A stretch of 64,000 nt of DNA from a virus, in IMG/VR virus record IMGVR_UViG_3300008108_000413, positions 1-64,000 of that record; one strand, written 5' to 3'. Numbering within the stretch: position 1 is the stretch's first letter; every line of letters starts with the position of its first letter. Made by a program: the position numbers and the translations under genes. Positions 54,424 to 62,486 of the stretch are shown here, piece by piece. Under the pieces are notes generated by a model, which saw nothing but the letters and a program-made list of their open reading frames with translations, ran no database searches and had not been told where the DNA came from.

Positions 54424-56619
54424 TTATCTCATGTTTTTAAATGGAGATTTAGGAAAGCTCATACCAGGAACTTTCCTCATCTTTCCCATGTGCCTAAAAG
54501 GGCTTGTATTTAATTTATATAAATTATCAGACTTTTGCAAGTTATTAGTGTTTACCTGGTCTACTCTTTTCTTGTATCCTCTATTAGCCTGCTGAACTTT
54601 AGCAAAGGCAATAAGCGCTGCTAAAGATACTAATCTATCCACGTTTACATCATCATCATATGCTTCCATTTCTGTAAAAGCCATAGGATCTGGTATTCTT
54701 TCTACCCCATAAGTAGTCTTTACTATGGTACCATCATCCTTAGTTTCATGAGTTAGTTCTTCTTTTAAGAACTCAATCAGGTAGCTAAGCATGTGACTTT
54801 TGAAGAGAGTACCTGTGTTTTTCCACCCATACTCCTGGAACACGTTAGTATTACTACCCAGATCCTTAAGGAATAGAATTTGATTTTTAGGTACTAAATA
54901 CTTCTGTTTCTTCCTTTGTATCATGTAGTTAATAAAGTGGGATATGTTATTTTCCACAATGGTCCATGCATTATACCACTCTATTATAAGTTCTAGTCTT
55001 TCATGGGTTTTGTTAATATCATCAAATCTACCACACCATGCAGCTACTATTCTATCATTTTCTATATGATTAGTAGTCTCATGTTTATCTACTCTGGTTA
55101 CCTCTACTGGGTTTTTATAGACATAGATAGAACAGAGTGATTCTGAAGTAGTTGTTTTACCCTCACCAACGGGGTCAATAGATGCATAATAGGTACCCCA
55201 TTCTGAGTTAGCTTGTGGTCTTTCCCATACTACTAATACTCCTGTTTTATCTTCAGTGTTCTTAGTTATAGGGAATTCTGAGATAGGTAGCTTGTTTGTA
55301 AGCTTAGGTTCTATTTTACCAGCAGCATCCCTCTCCAGATTTATAAACTCATAAGGATATTCTTTTTCATCAATCCTTCTTTTTTGAGCTGCAACTAGAC
55401 TCATAGGGAATTTAGATACTTTTCTAAAGGCAAATGCTTCAGCTATATTCTTAGGATGCTGGGATATTCTAAGCTGATATTGCTCAGGTGTAAGATCTTT
55501 TTTCCACTTAAGTCTTTGATTATCAATAGCTTCTACTGATTCTTTTACTAGAGAATTACCATACTGATCTATAAATGGAGGCATAGACCATTGCTCAGGT
55601 ATAAATAAACCTGTCTTACCTATAGTACCTTTGTCATCTAATAGATCAGATTCTACTGAATAAATACTATTAGACTCTGGGTAGAGTATCATTTGTTTTA
55701 AAGGTTGACACTGATCTAAGTCACCCACAGATCCTGCAGCAACAAATAAACCTGTAGTAAGCATACCTGATTGCATAGCAGGAAACAAGAATTCCACTGT
55801 TACATCCATCTTAGGTGCAATACCAGCTTCCTCATGAAAGAAGAAAGTACATGGTCCACCTACACCAGATGTAGGATCTTTCTCAAAAGTAACTCCTTGA
55901 AGCACACCTTTTAGACCAGTCATACTTTTTCTACCACCTATAACTTGCTCAATCTGCTGTTGCCACAAAAGAACCTTATTAGGATTCATAGGTCTATACC
56001 AAGCAGTGTGCAAATCCAGGAAAGACTTGTACTCATTTAGAAATTTCCAAGATCCTTTTTCATTGATATAATCTTTAAGGCTTGCACCCATCTTTACAAT
56101 AGGTGTTTCTTCAAACCATATAAGATTTATCATCTTAGCACAGTGGAAATAAGAAGATGCTATTTGTCGCTTTTTGAGGATAGCTGCATGTTGATAGTTG
56201 AGTTCTGCAAGGAGCTCGTATAATGCCATGTGGTATTGTGCATCCCTGACACTTGGAAAGTCAAACTTTCTTTTTTCTTTGTCATTGATTGGTAAGAAAT
56301 TGAGCCACATGTAGTATTCTCTGGGAAGGTACCATGTGAGTTTACCATCTGTAAAGATTGCTCCATATCTGCATTTTTCTTTTTCTGCATCCCAATATTT
56401 TCTATAATCCTTGCTACCCATAGGTCCAGAGAAATAGTAACCCTGATTCCTAAATTTTTGAGCTTCTTCATTAAAGTATAGAGAAACTTCATTAAAATCA
56501 TATTTTCCAGGTTCTTTAAATACAGAAAGTACAAAGTCTTTGTACTCATCACGAGTAGCAAATTCAGTGTATTCCCAAACACCTTTATTCCAAGTAGGTA
56601 TTTTAATGTAACTACTCAT
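54424..56619 (-). CDS. terL: Terminase large subunit (packaging ATPase and nuclease), 731 aa
   Basis: The ATPase part has KKRQIASS at residues 149-156, a degenerate Walker A of the type found in crAss-like terminases (no classic GKS). FFFHEEAG at 259-266 is the Walker B with catalytic Glu. The nuclease part has YASIDPVGEG at about 478-487 with the first metal-binding Asp, an acidic ENNIS segment near 570, and DDDVNVDRLVSLAAL near the end. The enzyme translocates and cuts phage DNA at the portal. It overlaps the short gene upstream by 8 bases and stops one base before the portal start. Confidence 0.93.
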   Translation of the reverse strand: MSSYIKIPTWNKGVWEYTEFATRDEYKDFVLSVFKEPGKYDFNEVSLYFNEEAQKFRNQGYYFSGPMGSKDYRKYWDAEKEKCRYGAIFTDGKLTWYLPREYYMWLNFLPINDKEKRKFDFPSVRDAQYHMALYELLAELNYQHAAILKKRQIASSYFHCAKMINLIWFEETPIVKMGASLKDYINEKGSWKFLNEYKSFLDLHTAWYRPMNPNKVLLWQQQIEQVIGGRKSMTGLKGVLQGVTFEKDPTSGVGGPCTFFFHEEAGIAPKMDVTVEFLFPAMQSGMLTTGLFVAAGSVGDLDQCQPLKQMILYPESNSIYSVESDLLDDKGTIGKTGLFIPEQWSMPPFIDQYGNSLVKESVEAIDNQRLKWKKDLTPEQYQLRISQHPKNIAEAFAFRKVSKFPMSLVAAQKRRIDEKEYPYEFINLERDAAGKIEPKLTNKLPISEFPITKNTEDKTGVLVVWERPQANSEWGTYYASIDPVGEGKTTTSESLCSIYVYKNPVEVTRVDKHETTNHIENDRIVAAWCGRFDDINKTHERLELIIEWYNAWTIVENNISHFINYMIQRKKQKYLVPKNQILFLKDLGSNTNVFQEYGWKNTGTLFKSHMLSYLIEFLKEELTHETKDDGTIVKTTYGVERIPDPMAFTEMEAYDDDVNVDRLVSLAALIAFAKVQQANRGYKKRVDQVNTNNLQKSDNLYKLNTSPFRHMGKMRKVPGMSFPKSPFKNMR

Positions 56620-56821
56620 TGATTATTTTTTTCATCTTAGCTAACTTACCTTCCCCTTTATTGATTATGTCTACAAGGGTAGAATGTTTACTAGATTGAA
56701 TCAAAGTTTTACAATTTAATCCATTAAAGTAAGGTACCAGATCTTGTCTTTCAAAAGCTGACCAAATTTTTGAATAGGGGTTATAGTGAAATAACCAGTC
56801 ATTAAAGAATTCTTTTTCCAT
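56612..56821 (-). CDS. Small conserved gene before the terminase (69 aa)
   Basis: The start is placed at ATG 56821 (MEKEFFNDWLFHYNPYSKIW) because a longer in-frame version would overlap the preceding gene by 41 bases and add a Cys/Met-rich leader with no sign of conservation. The protein has aromatic residues in the first half and a Lys-rich end (LAKMKKIINE). It overlaps the terminase start by 8 bases, so translation may be coupled. It could be a small packaging accessory; no family is recognised. Confidence 0.6.
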   Translation of the reverse strand: MEKEFFNDWLFHYNPYSKIWSAFERQDLVPYFNGLNCKTLIQSSKHSTLVDIINKGEGKLAKMKKIINE

Positions 56822-56825
56822 GATT

Positions 56826-57344
56826 TTACATTTGATCATATGCAAGACCTGCTCCACCTCGCACATGTGATTGTTGTTCTTCTTTTAAATCTTTATATGC
56901 TCCTTTAAAGGAAGCTCTTATACCATCAAAGTTCTTAGCTGCAGCTACTAAAGAGTTGATGTTTCCATCTCTACCATGTGTAATAGGTGTATTTTCCATA
57001 TAGACAGCTAATCTATCTAACATAGATTTAAGACCTTTATATGCTCTAGATGTAGGGGTTTCATACATCTTCTCACATTTTTTAAGAGCTATCTGTACAA
57101 GATCCTCATCAGTAGAGAAGTCTGCTTCAATATCTTCTAGAATAACTTCTTCTTTCTCTACCTCACTCATATGAAAGTAAGGATTCATATCTGGATTAGG
57201 ACATGTCATGTAGAAGAGATACTTGTAGATCTTTATGTAGTTATCAGGAAATTCATCCATGATATCTTTTAAAAACTTCAAAGCATAGCAGTGCTCTGTA
57301 GGTTTAACCTCCCCATTCTCTATGTCGAATAATCTTGTTGTCAT
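56826..57344 (-). CDS. Conserved crAss-like hypothetical protein before the terminase (172 aa)
   Basis: A mainly helical acidic protein. EHCYALKFLKDIMDEFPDNY and FYMTCPNPDMNPYFHMSEVE near the N-terminus follow a pattern I recall as conserved ahead of crAss-like terminases. The C-terminal part is helical with GGAGLAYDQM at the end. Position suggests a small terminase subunit or packaging partner, but no DNA-binding motif is clear. It is overlapped at its start by a 48-codon gene. Confidence 0.62.
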   Translation of the reverse strand: MTTRLFDIENGEVKPTEHCYALKFLKDIMDEFPDNYIKIYKYLFYMTCPNPDMNPYFHMSEVEKEEVILEDIEADFSTDEDLVQIALKKCEKMYETPTSRAYKGLKSMLDRLAVYMENTPITHGRDGNINSLVAAAKNFDGIRASFKGAYKDLKEEQQSHVRGGAGLAYDQM

Positions 57345-57450
57345 CTTTAATCTCTTTAATTATTTTTTTACCTGACTCACATTTAGGTGAAGCTTTCTTT
57401 TTTACTTTCTTATTCCAAAAACTTTTTTGTTGGTATTGATCATTACTCAT
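57304..57450 (-). CDS. Very small basic protein (48 aa), overlapping both neighbours
   Basis: ATG 57450 overlaps the stop of the nuclease gene (ATGA), and the frame runs 48 codons to TAA at 57304-57306, reaching 41 bases into the next gene. It starts MSNDQYQQKSFWNKKVKKKA and is Lys-rich. It fills a gap of about 100 bases that would otherwise be empty in a tightly packed region, and the stop/start overlap is typical of real phage genes. Still, a short AT-rich frame can arise by chance. Confidence 0.5.
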   Translation of the reverse strand: MSNDQYQQKSFWNKKVKKKASPKCESGKKIIKEIKDDNKIIRHREWGG

Positions 57451-58277
57451 TTTTTAATTGTGTCTTTATTGTCTTTTAACCAGTTAATCATTGCAATTAC
57501 CTCAGATTTAAGATAAGGTAGCTCATAAGGTACAACTTCTTTTACAATAGGGTTGCCATCATTATCTCTTTTAGCTACTGGATTACCATACTTATCTTTG
57601 CTTTCTTCTTCAAAAATAATATGGTGAAGAGTAAGTTTACCAGGTTTAAACTGAGGATTATGCTTTAGTATAATATACATATAAGTACTCAGTTGTAAAG
57701 CATAGTGGTAGAAATTGCAATCATCTAAGTGTGAACAAGGGCCACTCATTTTTTGAGATAGCCCTTCCCAGTTCTTGTAAGATTCTGTCTTAATTTCTTT
57801 GTTGGTTTTGTAATCAATGATATTGACAGTATTCTTTACTATTTCTACAAGATCTGATTGTCCACATAAACCTGCTGATTTAAGATATACCAAGTGTTCT
57901 GGATATATCCCTTCAGTAAGTTTTTGATCTGGTGCATGCTTTACACCATCTTGAATAATTGGTTTTATAATAGGAATTGCAATACCTTGTCTCTCAATAG
58001 TATCTATACCAGTAATATCTGTTTCTCTCTGGTTATGATACCATGTACCCAAATCAGTTGCTCTCTTAGCCTCAGCATTCCATATTTCCTGAATCTCTTC
58101 AGGTGGAATACCATACCATTTTGATCTCTTATTTTTAGATGATTTCTCTGCTATTTTTTTAGCATCAAACTTATCTTTAAACAAGCTTACAAAGCTGGTT
58201 ACACTAATCCAATTTATTTGTTCATTTGGATCTTTGCTGGTGTAGGAGTGGGTCTCTGATTTGAATATGAGTGTCAT
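57447..58277 (-). CDS. PD-(D/E)XK nuclease (RecB/Cas4-like), 276 aa
   Basis: Motifs in order are HNQRE near residue 81, YPEHLV with Glu about 127, GQSDLV with Asp142, IIDYKTNKEIK with Asp155 and Lys157, and QLSTYMY with Gln195 and Tyr199. Together these are the RecB-type PD-(D/E)XK core. A nuclease of this kind is a known part of the crAss-like set near the terminase. It may trim or resolve replicating DNA before packaging, or aid recombination; the substrate cannot be read from sequence. CSHLDDC near 181-187 is an uncommon cysteine pair but not a Cas4 iron-sulfur set. The leader has ATACCAACTCAAATG. Confidence 0.85.
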   Translation of the reverse strand: MTLIFKSETHSYTSKDPNEQINWISVTSFVSLFKDKFDAKKIAEKSSKNKRSKWYGIPPEEIQEIWNAEAKRATDLGTWYHNQRETDITGIDTIERQGIAIPIIKPIIQDGVKHAPDQKLTEGIYPEHLVYLKSAGLCGQSDLVEIVKNTVNIIDYKTNKEIKTESYKNWEGLSQKMSGPCSHLDDCNFYHYALQLSTYMYIILKHNPQFKPGKLTLHHIIFEEESKDKYGNPVAKRDNDGNPIVKEVVPYELPYLKSEVIAMINWLKDNKDTIKK

Positions 58278-58288
58278 TTGAGTTGGTA

Positions 58289-58603
58289 TTAGATTCCTAA
58301 TTCTAAGTTGAGCTTATCTTCATCATCCTCATCCATATATGCTTCCCATTTAGGTCCTTTAGGATGAGGACACTCTGATGAAAGAGATCTGGTTTTAAAT
58401 TCTAAACTACATCCACATTCTCCACAACAAGGCTTAGTACCAGATACCAAACACTTATCACCTTTAAGATCAATAAGATCGCACTTATCACAGATAGCTT
58501 GTCTTTCTGCAGCTATAAGTTCAACATGTTCTTTTTTAAAGATGCTATTCTTAATCCCCTCCAGAATCAGGGCTTTGTCTTTCCAGATTTTTTTGATATT
58601 CAT
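58289..58603 (-). CDS. Zinc-ribbon protein (104 aa)
   Basis: CDKC at about 38-41, a lone Cys near 51, CCGECGC at about 59-65 and a further Cys near 77 (SSECPHP) form a zinc-binding arrangement. The N-terminus is basic and helical (KKIWKDKALILEGIKNSIFK) and the C-terminus is acidic. This pattern recurs in phages between IHF-like and nuclease genes. It may regulate or assist late transcription or packaging, but that is inference. The gene overlaps the IHF-like gene by 53 bases; an internal start would be needed to avoid this, and none fits better. Confidence 0.7.
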   Translation of the reverse strand: MNIKKIWKDKALILEGIKNSIFKKEHVELIAAERQAICDKCDLIDLKGDKCLVSGTKPCCGECGCSLEFKTRSLSSECPHPKGPKWEAYMDEDDEDKLNLELGI

Positions 58604-58958
58604 CTTTTTTGGTTTTTGAGCTTTCTTTTTTAATGTATTGAATATCTAACATCAACTGCATGTTTACTAGTCTCTCAAGTCTGCTCTCTATTACTTTCAT
58701 TCTCTGAAAGCCACCAAACTTCTTAGGGTTTACATACTTTTTTAGATTGACATGTTCTTCTGTAAACTCCTTAAGCTTGATAGGTCTTATTGACATTTCT
58801 CCTAATCCATGCAGTGTTATAGTTGGAAATTCTAATCCTGTTAAAGCTTTTCTTATTCTACTCCAGTAGAATGAGGTTATGTCTTTTACAAGATCAGAAG
58901 TGACATCCAACTCTTTAGCTGTGATATCTACTATTGCTTTAGACTTTTTCGGGTTCAA
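58551..58958 (-). CDS. IHF/HU-like DNA-binding protein (135 aa)
   Basis: Helical N-terminal half (IVDITAKELDVTSDLVKDIT, then FYWSRIRKALTGLEFPTI) followed by TLHGLGEMSIRPIKL, which matches the beta-arm entry of the HU/IHF fold. A gene for an IHF-like subunit upstream of the terminase is a known feature of crAss-like phages. It probably bends or binds phage DNA for packaging or transcription. The start overlaps the end of the winged-helix gene by 20 bases. The C-terminal 40 residues are an acidic/basic tail not present in HU. Confidence 0.8.
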   Translation of the reverse strand: MNPKKSKAIVDITAKELDVTSDLVKDITSFYWSRIRKALTGLEFPTITLHGLGEMSIRPIKLKEFTEEHVNLKKYVNPKKFGGFQRMKVIESRLERLVNMQLMLDIQYIKKESSKTKKDEYQKNLERQSPDSGGD

Positions 58959-59349
58959 CGTACACTATTTTATAATCAAGAACTATGTTACCTGTTGTCT
59001 GAACTTTTAGAGAATCTGAAAGGAATATCTTCTTTCTATTCTTACCCTCCTTAGTTATAAGTCCCATTTTTTCAAGTTTAGTCAAACAGTTTCTTACTGT
59101 TTGTGGATTCTTGAATATGTGAGACTTATAAACTAAAGCAGGTTCTTTATCTCTTTGGTCTTCTGCACAAGAAGCATTGCAAAACTCTGCAAGCTCAGCT
59201 TCCTTGTTTATTCCTAGAAGAGTCAAACAGTTTAATTCAGAATCAGACAAAGCCAAACCTTGAATATAGCAGTGTGAAACAAGCTGGAACTTTATAATAT
59301 TCCAGTTGTCCATTGTTACCCGCTTTGTTACAAGATTTACTTTAGCCAT
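58939..59349 (-). CDS. Winged-helix DNA-binding protein (136 aa)
   Basis: The central part (LSDSELNCLTLLGINKEAEL, then SHIFKNPQTVRNCLTKLEKM, GLITKEGKNRKKIFLSD) has the helix-turn-helix and wing order of MarR/replication-initiator-like proteins. Cys residues near the middle could be structural. The protein probably regulates transcription of the late operon that it nearly begins, or assists packaging; both are inference. It follows the 96-aa gene by 2 bases and overlaps the IHF-like gene by 20 bases. Confidence 0.7.
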   Translation of the reverse strand: MAKVNLVTKRVTMDNWNIIKFQLVSHCYIQGLALSDSELNCLTLLGINKEAELAEFCNASCAEDQRDKEPALVYKSHIFKNPQTVRNCLTKLEKMGLITKEGKNRKKIFLSDSLKVQTTGNIVLDYKIVYVEPEKV

Positions 59350-59351
59350 GA

Positions 59352-59642
59352 TTATGCTTGTGTTTTAAGCTTTCTTTCTTTTTTAAATTCAGCAAGTTCT
59401 TCTTGAGATTGCTTTGCTTCAGGATCAGCTTGTGGTCCAGCCATGATTTGTGCAATACGCATAGAAGCTACAAGTCTTCTAAGTCTAGCTTCTTCTAGAT
59501 CAGCAGCAAGTCCTTCTGCTTCAAGCTGTAACTTAAGCATAGGAATCTGATCATTGTAGTACTCAGTCATGTTAGCTTTAAGAGCTGCAATCTGTTCAGG
59601 ACTAAGTTCCTGTTCTTGATTTTCAATTGTTTCTTTTGACAT
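59352..59642 (-). CDS. Small helical protein opening the late operon (96 aa)
   Basis: A Glu/Ala/Leu-rich protein with near-continuous helix (SPEQIAALKANMTEYYNDQI, then LEAEGLAADLEEARLRRLVA), likely a coiled coil. It is the first gene after a perfect host-type promoter and a terminator, with leader AACCTAAAAACCAATAAACATG. Proteins of this size and shape occur at this place in crAss-like genomes, but no function is known. Confidence 0.7.
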   Translation of the reverse strand: MSKETIENQEQELSPEQIAALKANMTEYYNDQIPMLKLQLEAEGLAADLEEARLRRLVASMRIAQIMAGPQADPEAKQSQEELAEFKKERKLKTQA

Positions 59643-59671
59643 GTTTATTGGTTTTTAGGTTAAACATTTAG

Positions 59672-59702
59672 CAAATATAATATGAAATGTTTAAATATCA
59701 AA
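59672..59702 (-). promoter_or_regulatory. Bacteroidota sigma-ABfr-type promoter (perfect consensus) for the packaging and head operon
   Basis: TTTG (59699-59702), exactly 19 bases, then TATATTTG (59672-59679) on the minus strand, identical to TTTG-N19-TAnnTTTG. It lies just after a terminator and about 30 bases before the ATG at 59642, giving a 5' leader of roughly 20 bases. Confidence 0.8.
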
Positions 59703-59705
59703 TAG

Positions 59706-59741
59706 TTATAAATAAAGAAACCTAGTCTTACGGGACTAGGT
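59706..59741 (-). terminator. Intrinsic terminator closing the lysis/phosphoesterase operon
   Basis: The minus-strand RNA has an 8-pair stem ACCTAGTC / GACTAGGT with loop CCGTAA followed by TTTCTTTATTT. It lies 28 bases after the stop at 59769 and just before the promoter. A second small inverted repeat (AGTAACT/AGTTACT, 59751-59773) overlaps the stop codon. Confidence 0.75.
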
Positions 59742-59768
59742 CTCTGATGGAGTAACTGGGAAGGGAAG

Positions 59769-60137
59769 TTACTCAGATTCTTTTTCTTCTTCTGTATTTA
59801 AGGTAAGCTCATATACTCCGCTGTCTATCAAGTAGTTATAATATTTAAACCACTCCATAATCACCTTTTTAAATCTGTTATAGCTTAAAGCTACTTTAAA
59901 GTTAGTGTCATCTGATAGTCTTATTACAGTTATAGACTTGCTCTCACCATTAGTAAGTCTAAGAGTGCTTTCCCAGAAATACATAATCTCAATCTGATCA
60001 TAATCCAAAAATAAAGTAGATTTCTCCACTAAAGCTGCAGATTCATCCTCTATATAAACATCAAGTTCCAAGAAGGGCCAAGTCTCAGGTTTCTTTATTT
60101 CTGGATTCATGATTCTAAATTTATAGGATTCTGCCAT
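59769..60137 (-). CDS. Uncharacterised protein (122 aa)
   Basis: The start is placed at ATG 60137 (MAESYKFRIMNPEIKKPETW) rather than an ATG 8 codons upstream, because the shorter form reduces the overlap with the phosphoesterase gene to 17 bases and has AATAAGGAAA before it. The protein is acidic with beta-rich segments (LELDVYIEDESAALVEKSTL; YNRFKKVIMEWFKYYNYLID). No family is recognised. It is the last gene of its transcription unit. Confidence 0.6.
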   Translation of the reverse strand: MAESYKFRIMNPEIKKPETWPFLELDVYIEDESAALVEKSTLFLDYDQIEIMYFWESTLRLTNGESKSITVIRLSDDTNFKVALSYNRFKKVIMEWFKYYNYLIDSGVYELTLNTEEEKESE

Positions 60138-61140
60138 TATGTATTTCCTTATTATGAACACTTATATTACCCTGAGAGTTTACATAAGCTATGGCAAATC
60201 CATGCATCCAATCATTATTAGGAAGATAGTCTGCTCTTAATCCACAAAGACAACCTACTGTATAATAAGAACTAATATTACCAGAAAGCTGATGTTTAGC
60301 ATGCTTTTTATCAGGTCTGTGTTTATCCCCAGTAAGTGTGCTCTCATGTGTTTTTAAAGATACAGCATGTGCTGGAGAAACTCTGGAATTTCCTGATATT
60401 TCATTACCATGAATTATCCATAGATTACCATATTTAATTGGTTGAATATTAGGAATCCATGTAATACCATGTTCACCTAATCTTAGTTTAGATGGTATTG
60501 TGTATTCTTCATCATCCCAAATCTCAATAGCTCTGGATCTAAGCCACACAGGCCAGCGCTTTTCATGATTACCCTCTTTAAAATAGATAGGTATTTCAGG
60601 GAAAGCTCTTTTAATTGCTTCTATAAACTGAAGGCCCAGTTCAAACTCCTTTTTAATTCTGGCTTTCCCTGGGTCTTTAAAGTGTCTTGATACTTGGTGC
60701 ATATCTAATATATCACCATTTAAAAGCAACCCATCTATATTCTCATTTTGCAAATCGCGAATTGCAACTGTAAGTGCATCTATGTCATGCTCAGGAATGT
60801 GTATGTCTGATAAAATACCAAGCTTTGTTATAGATGTAGGGATAACAAAAGGTTCTGTTGGAGAATAATCTGATTGTGGTAATTCAAAAGGATTTATTGC
60901 TTTACAATCATTACCATATTTAAGAGTAGTAAGTTTTTTTTCTTTATTTAACGTAGCTCTACTTTTATTACCATTAGCTCCAGTATAATATCTTAAGCTT
61001 TTATAAGCATTATCTAACTTTCCAAAAACCAATTTATTTTCACTAAAGATTTTTCTAGCTAAAGCTTTTTTTGGTGAATTTGGAAATTTGGTAATATACC
61101 TCTTGATTATAGAATAATATTTAGCATTATTTGCAGCCAT
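60121..61140 (-). CDS. Metallophosphoesterase (calcineurin-like) with helical N-terminal domain (339 aa)
   Basis: Catalytic motifs in order are DIH (Asp112, His114), GDILD (Gly142, Asp143), GNHE (200-203), IIHG (His244) and GDKHRP (His274), the complete set of a calcineurin-like phosphoesterase. The first 95 residues are a separate basic helical part (FPNSPKKALARKIFSENK) that could be a DNA-binding helix-turn-helix. Such enzymes in phages act on DNA ends or nucleotides, but the substrate cannot be told here. It starts 2 bases after the lysis enzyme gene and is co-transcribed with it. Confidence 0.85.
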   Translation of the reverse strand: MAANNAKYYSIIKRYITKFPNSPKKALARKIFSENKLVFGKLDNAYKSLRYYTGANGNKSRATLNKEKKLTTLKYGNDCKAINPFELPQSDYSPTEPFVIPTSITKLGILSDIHIPEHDIDALTVAIRDLQNENIDGLLLNGDILDMHQVSRHFKDPGKARIKKEFELGLQFIEAIKRAFPEIPIYFKEGNHEKRWPVWLRSRAIEIWDDEEYTIPSKLRLGEHGITWIPNIQPIKYGNLWIIHGNEISGNSRVSPAHAVSLKTHESTLTGDKHRPDKKHAKHQLSGNISSYYTVGCLCGLRADYLPNNDWMHGFAIAYVNSQGNISVHNKEIHNGRIL

Positions 61141-61142
61141 GA

Positions 61143-61688
61143 TTAAAACTCTTTAAGCAGAGTGTAAGTAAAGGCTTTTTTCTTACTAGCCTTAGCTTCA
61201 TCAAGAAGAGTCTTGAAATCTGCAGGGTTATTTAATACCTGACATCCAGCAGACCATTTATCAATAAGTCTACTAATAGCCTTTTCATTTGCTCTGTGAA
61301 TATTGATACCAAATAAGCCAGTATCTGTAACTGCTGTTTCTTCAGCAATATCATCAAGATCTTTATCTCTAAATACTGTTACAGGTTTCACCTGCTTAAA
61401 AGCTTCATACTTACCCTGGTGTAAACCTATCTCCCAAGTATCAATATACTGACCTGGTTTGAGAAGTGCTGTACCTTTTGGGTTCATAATATTTTTAAGC
61501 CAGTGAGTCCCTGGATTTGTAGTACCTGTAAACCAAGAAATTTTTCCATTAGCTACTAATCCAATAAGATCATCAAACTCATTGGGCTTGTTAGCTGCAG
61601 ATCTAATACCTACAATCATAAAGTCAAACCACTGGTATCCCAGTCTTTTGAACTCAAACTGCAGTTCACCTATTGTATACTTTTTCAT
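61143..61688 (-). CDS. Putative cell-wall enzyme (L,D-transpeptidase-like; endolysin candidate), 181 aa
   Basis: Near residues 128-151 the sequence INIHRA is followed by DKWSAGCQVL, a His and Cys arrangement recalling the HG...SHGC core of YkuD-type L,D-transpeptidases, with Ser-Ala-Gly-Cys replacing Ser-His-Gly-Cys. The N-terminus has no signal peptide. It lies directly after a two-TM holin candidate and a spanin-like gene, which supports a lysis role. I recall this SAGCQV family from other phages. The alternative is a modifying enzyme for peptidoglycan at entry. Confidence 0.65.
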   Translation of the reverse strand: MKKYTIGELQFEFKRLGYQWFDFMIVGIRSAANKPNEFDDLIGLVANGKISWFTGTTNPGTHWLKNIMNPKGTALLKPGQYIDTWEIGLHQGKYEAFKQVKPVTVFRDKDLDDIAEETAVTDTGLFGINIHRANEKAISRLIDKWSAGCQVLNNPADFKTLLDEAKASKKKAFTYTLLKEF

Positions 61689-61699
61689 ACTGTAAGTTT

Positions 61700-61978
61700 T
61701 TAAGAAGCTTGTTCTGTCTCAGTTTCAGCTTCTGTGTTAGTTGACTGATGTTTCTTATTTGTATACTTATCAACAGACCCTATTGCAAAGGATCCGAGTA
61801 CAAGTATAAGAAAAGAATTGAATATGAACTCATTAACTATAAGTGAAGTTCCCATGAAGCCTGTGATAATATCTGCTATTGCAAACAAAATCATCATTAC
61901 AAAAGCCATGAATCCCACTACTGACTTCTCATTTATAGAGTTGCTATCACAGAACAACTGATTAAAAAACTTTTTCAT
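61700..61978 (-). CDS. Holin candidate with two membrane segments (92 aa)
   Basis: Two hydrophobic stretches, about residues 20-43 (SVVGFMAFVMMILFAIADII) and 48-68 (VNEFIFNSFLILVLGSFAIG), are joined by a short loop. A charged, Glu/Thr-rich tail follows. That is the usual layout of class II holins, which form the membrane lesion for lysis. It lies between the spanin-like gene and the putative cell-wall enzyme, with gaps of 4 and 11 bases. The family is inferred from topology. Confidence 0.65.
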   Translation of the reverse strand: MKKFFNQLFCDSNSINEKSVVGFMAFVMMILFAIADIITGFMGTSLIVNEFIFNSFLILVLGSFAIGSVDKYTNKKHQSTNTEAETETEQAS

Positions 61979-61982
61979 TTCT

Positions 61983-62486
61983 TTAGAATTTAAGATTAAC
62001 TAAACTATCTATTTCAGAGCGCTTTACTGGAATACCTGGAGATTCAGGGTCTTCTTTTGAGGGGTAAAACAGCGCCTTATTATTTAAAACCTCAAGTAAA
62101 CTGGCTTTATATTCTTGTTTGGTTGGACCATTATCTAATTGAAATATAAGTAACTCAAATACATAATCAGGTGTTGCCCAACCATACTTTGTTTCAATCT
62201 TATCCTGAACCACAACTTGTACTGGTTTTTCTTCTGTTGCTTCTACAAGGCTATCTGCCATCATAGTTACCTCTTCAACTTTTTCTACTAACTGTTTATT
62301 TTGAGTAACAAGCTCTGTATTTTCAGTTTTTAGTTGAGTGTTTTCAGATTTAAGCTGAGTATTTTGCTGAGCCAGGGTAACATTTTTATCTACTACTGTA
62401 ACATGTTTATCTCCAGCAGAAAAAATTCCAAAGAGCACAAGTGCTACAACAGCCAATAAAAGTACTGGTAATAAAGATTTTTTCAT
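61983..62486 (-). CDS. Spanin-like membrane-anchored coiled-coil protein (167 aa)
   Basis: An N-terminal segment (LLPVLLLAVVALVLFGIFSA) is a membrane anchor or signal anchor, followed by about 65 residues of heptad repeats (NTQLKSENTQLKTENTELVT), then a globular C-terminal part. The topology resembles an i-spanin (Rz) subunit. In the lysis neighbourhood this fits disruption of the outer membrane, but no o-spanin partner is apparent. It starts 33 bases after the preceding gene, within a short direct repeat. Confidence 0.6.
   Translation of the reverse strand: MKKSLLPVLLLAVVALVLFGIFSAGDKHVTVVDKNVTLAQQNTQLKSENTQLKTENTELVTQNKQLVEKVEEVTMMADSLVEATEEKPVQVVVQDKIETKYGWATPDYVFELLIFQLDNGPTKQEYKASLLEVLNNKALFYPSKEDPESPGIPVKRSEIDSLVNLKF

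Noticed and set aside
57447-58277. Cas4 from a CRISPR system
   Set aside because: The four-cysteine iron-sulfur arrangement of Cas4 is missing and there is no array or other cas gene; a phage RecB-type nuclease fits better.
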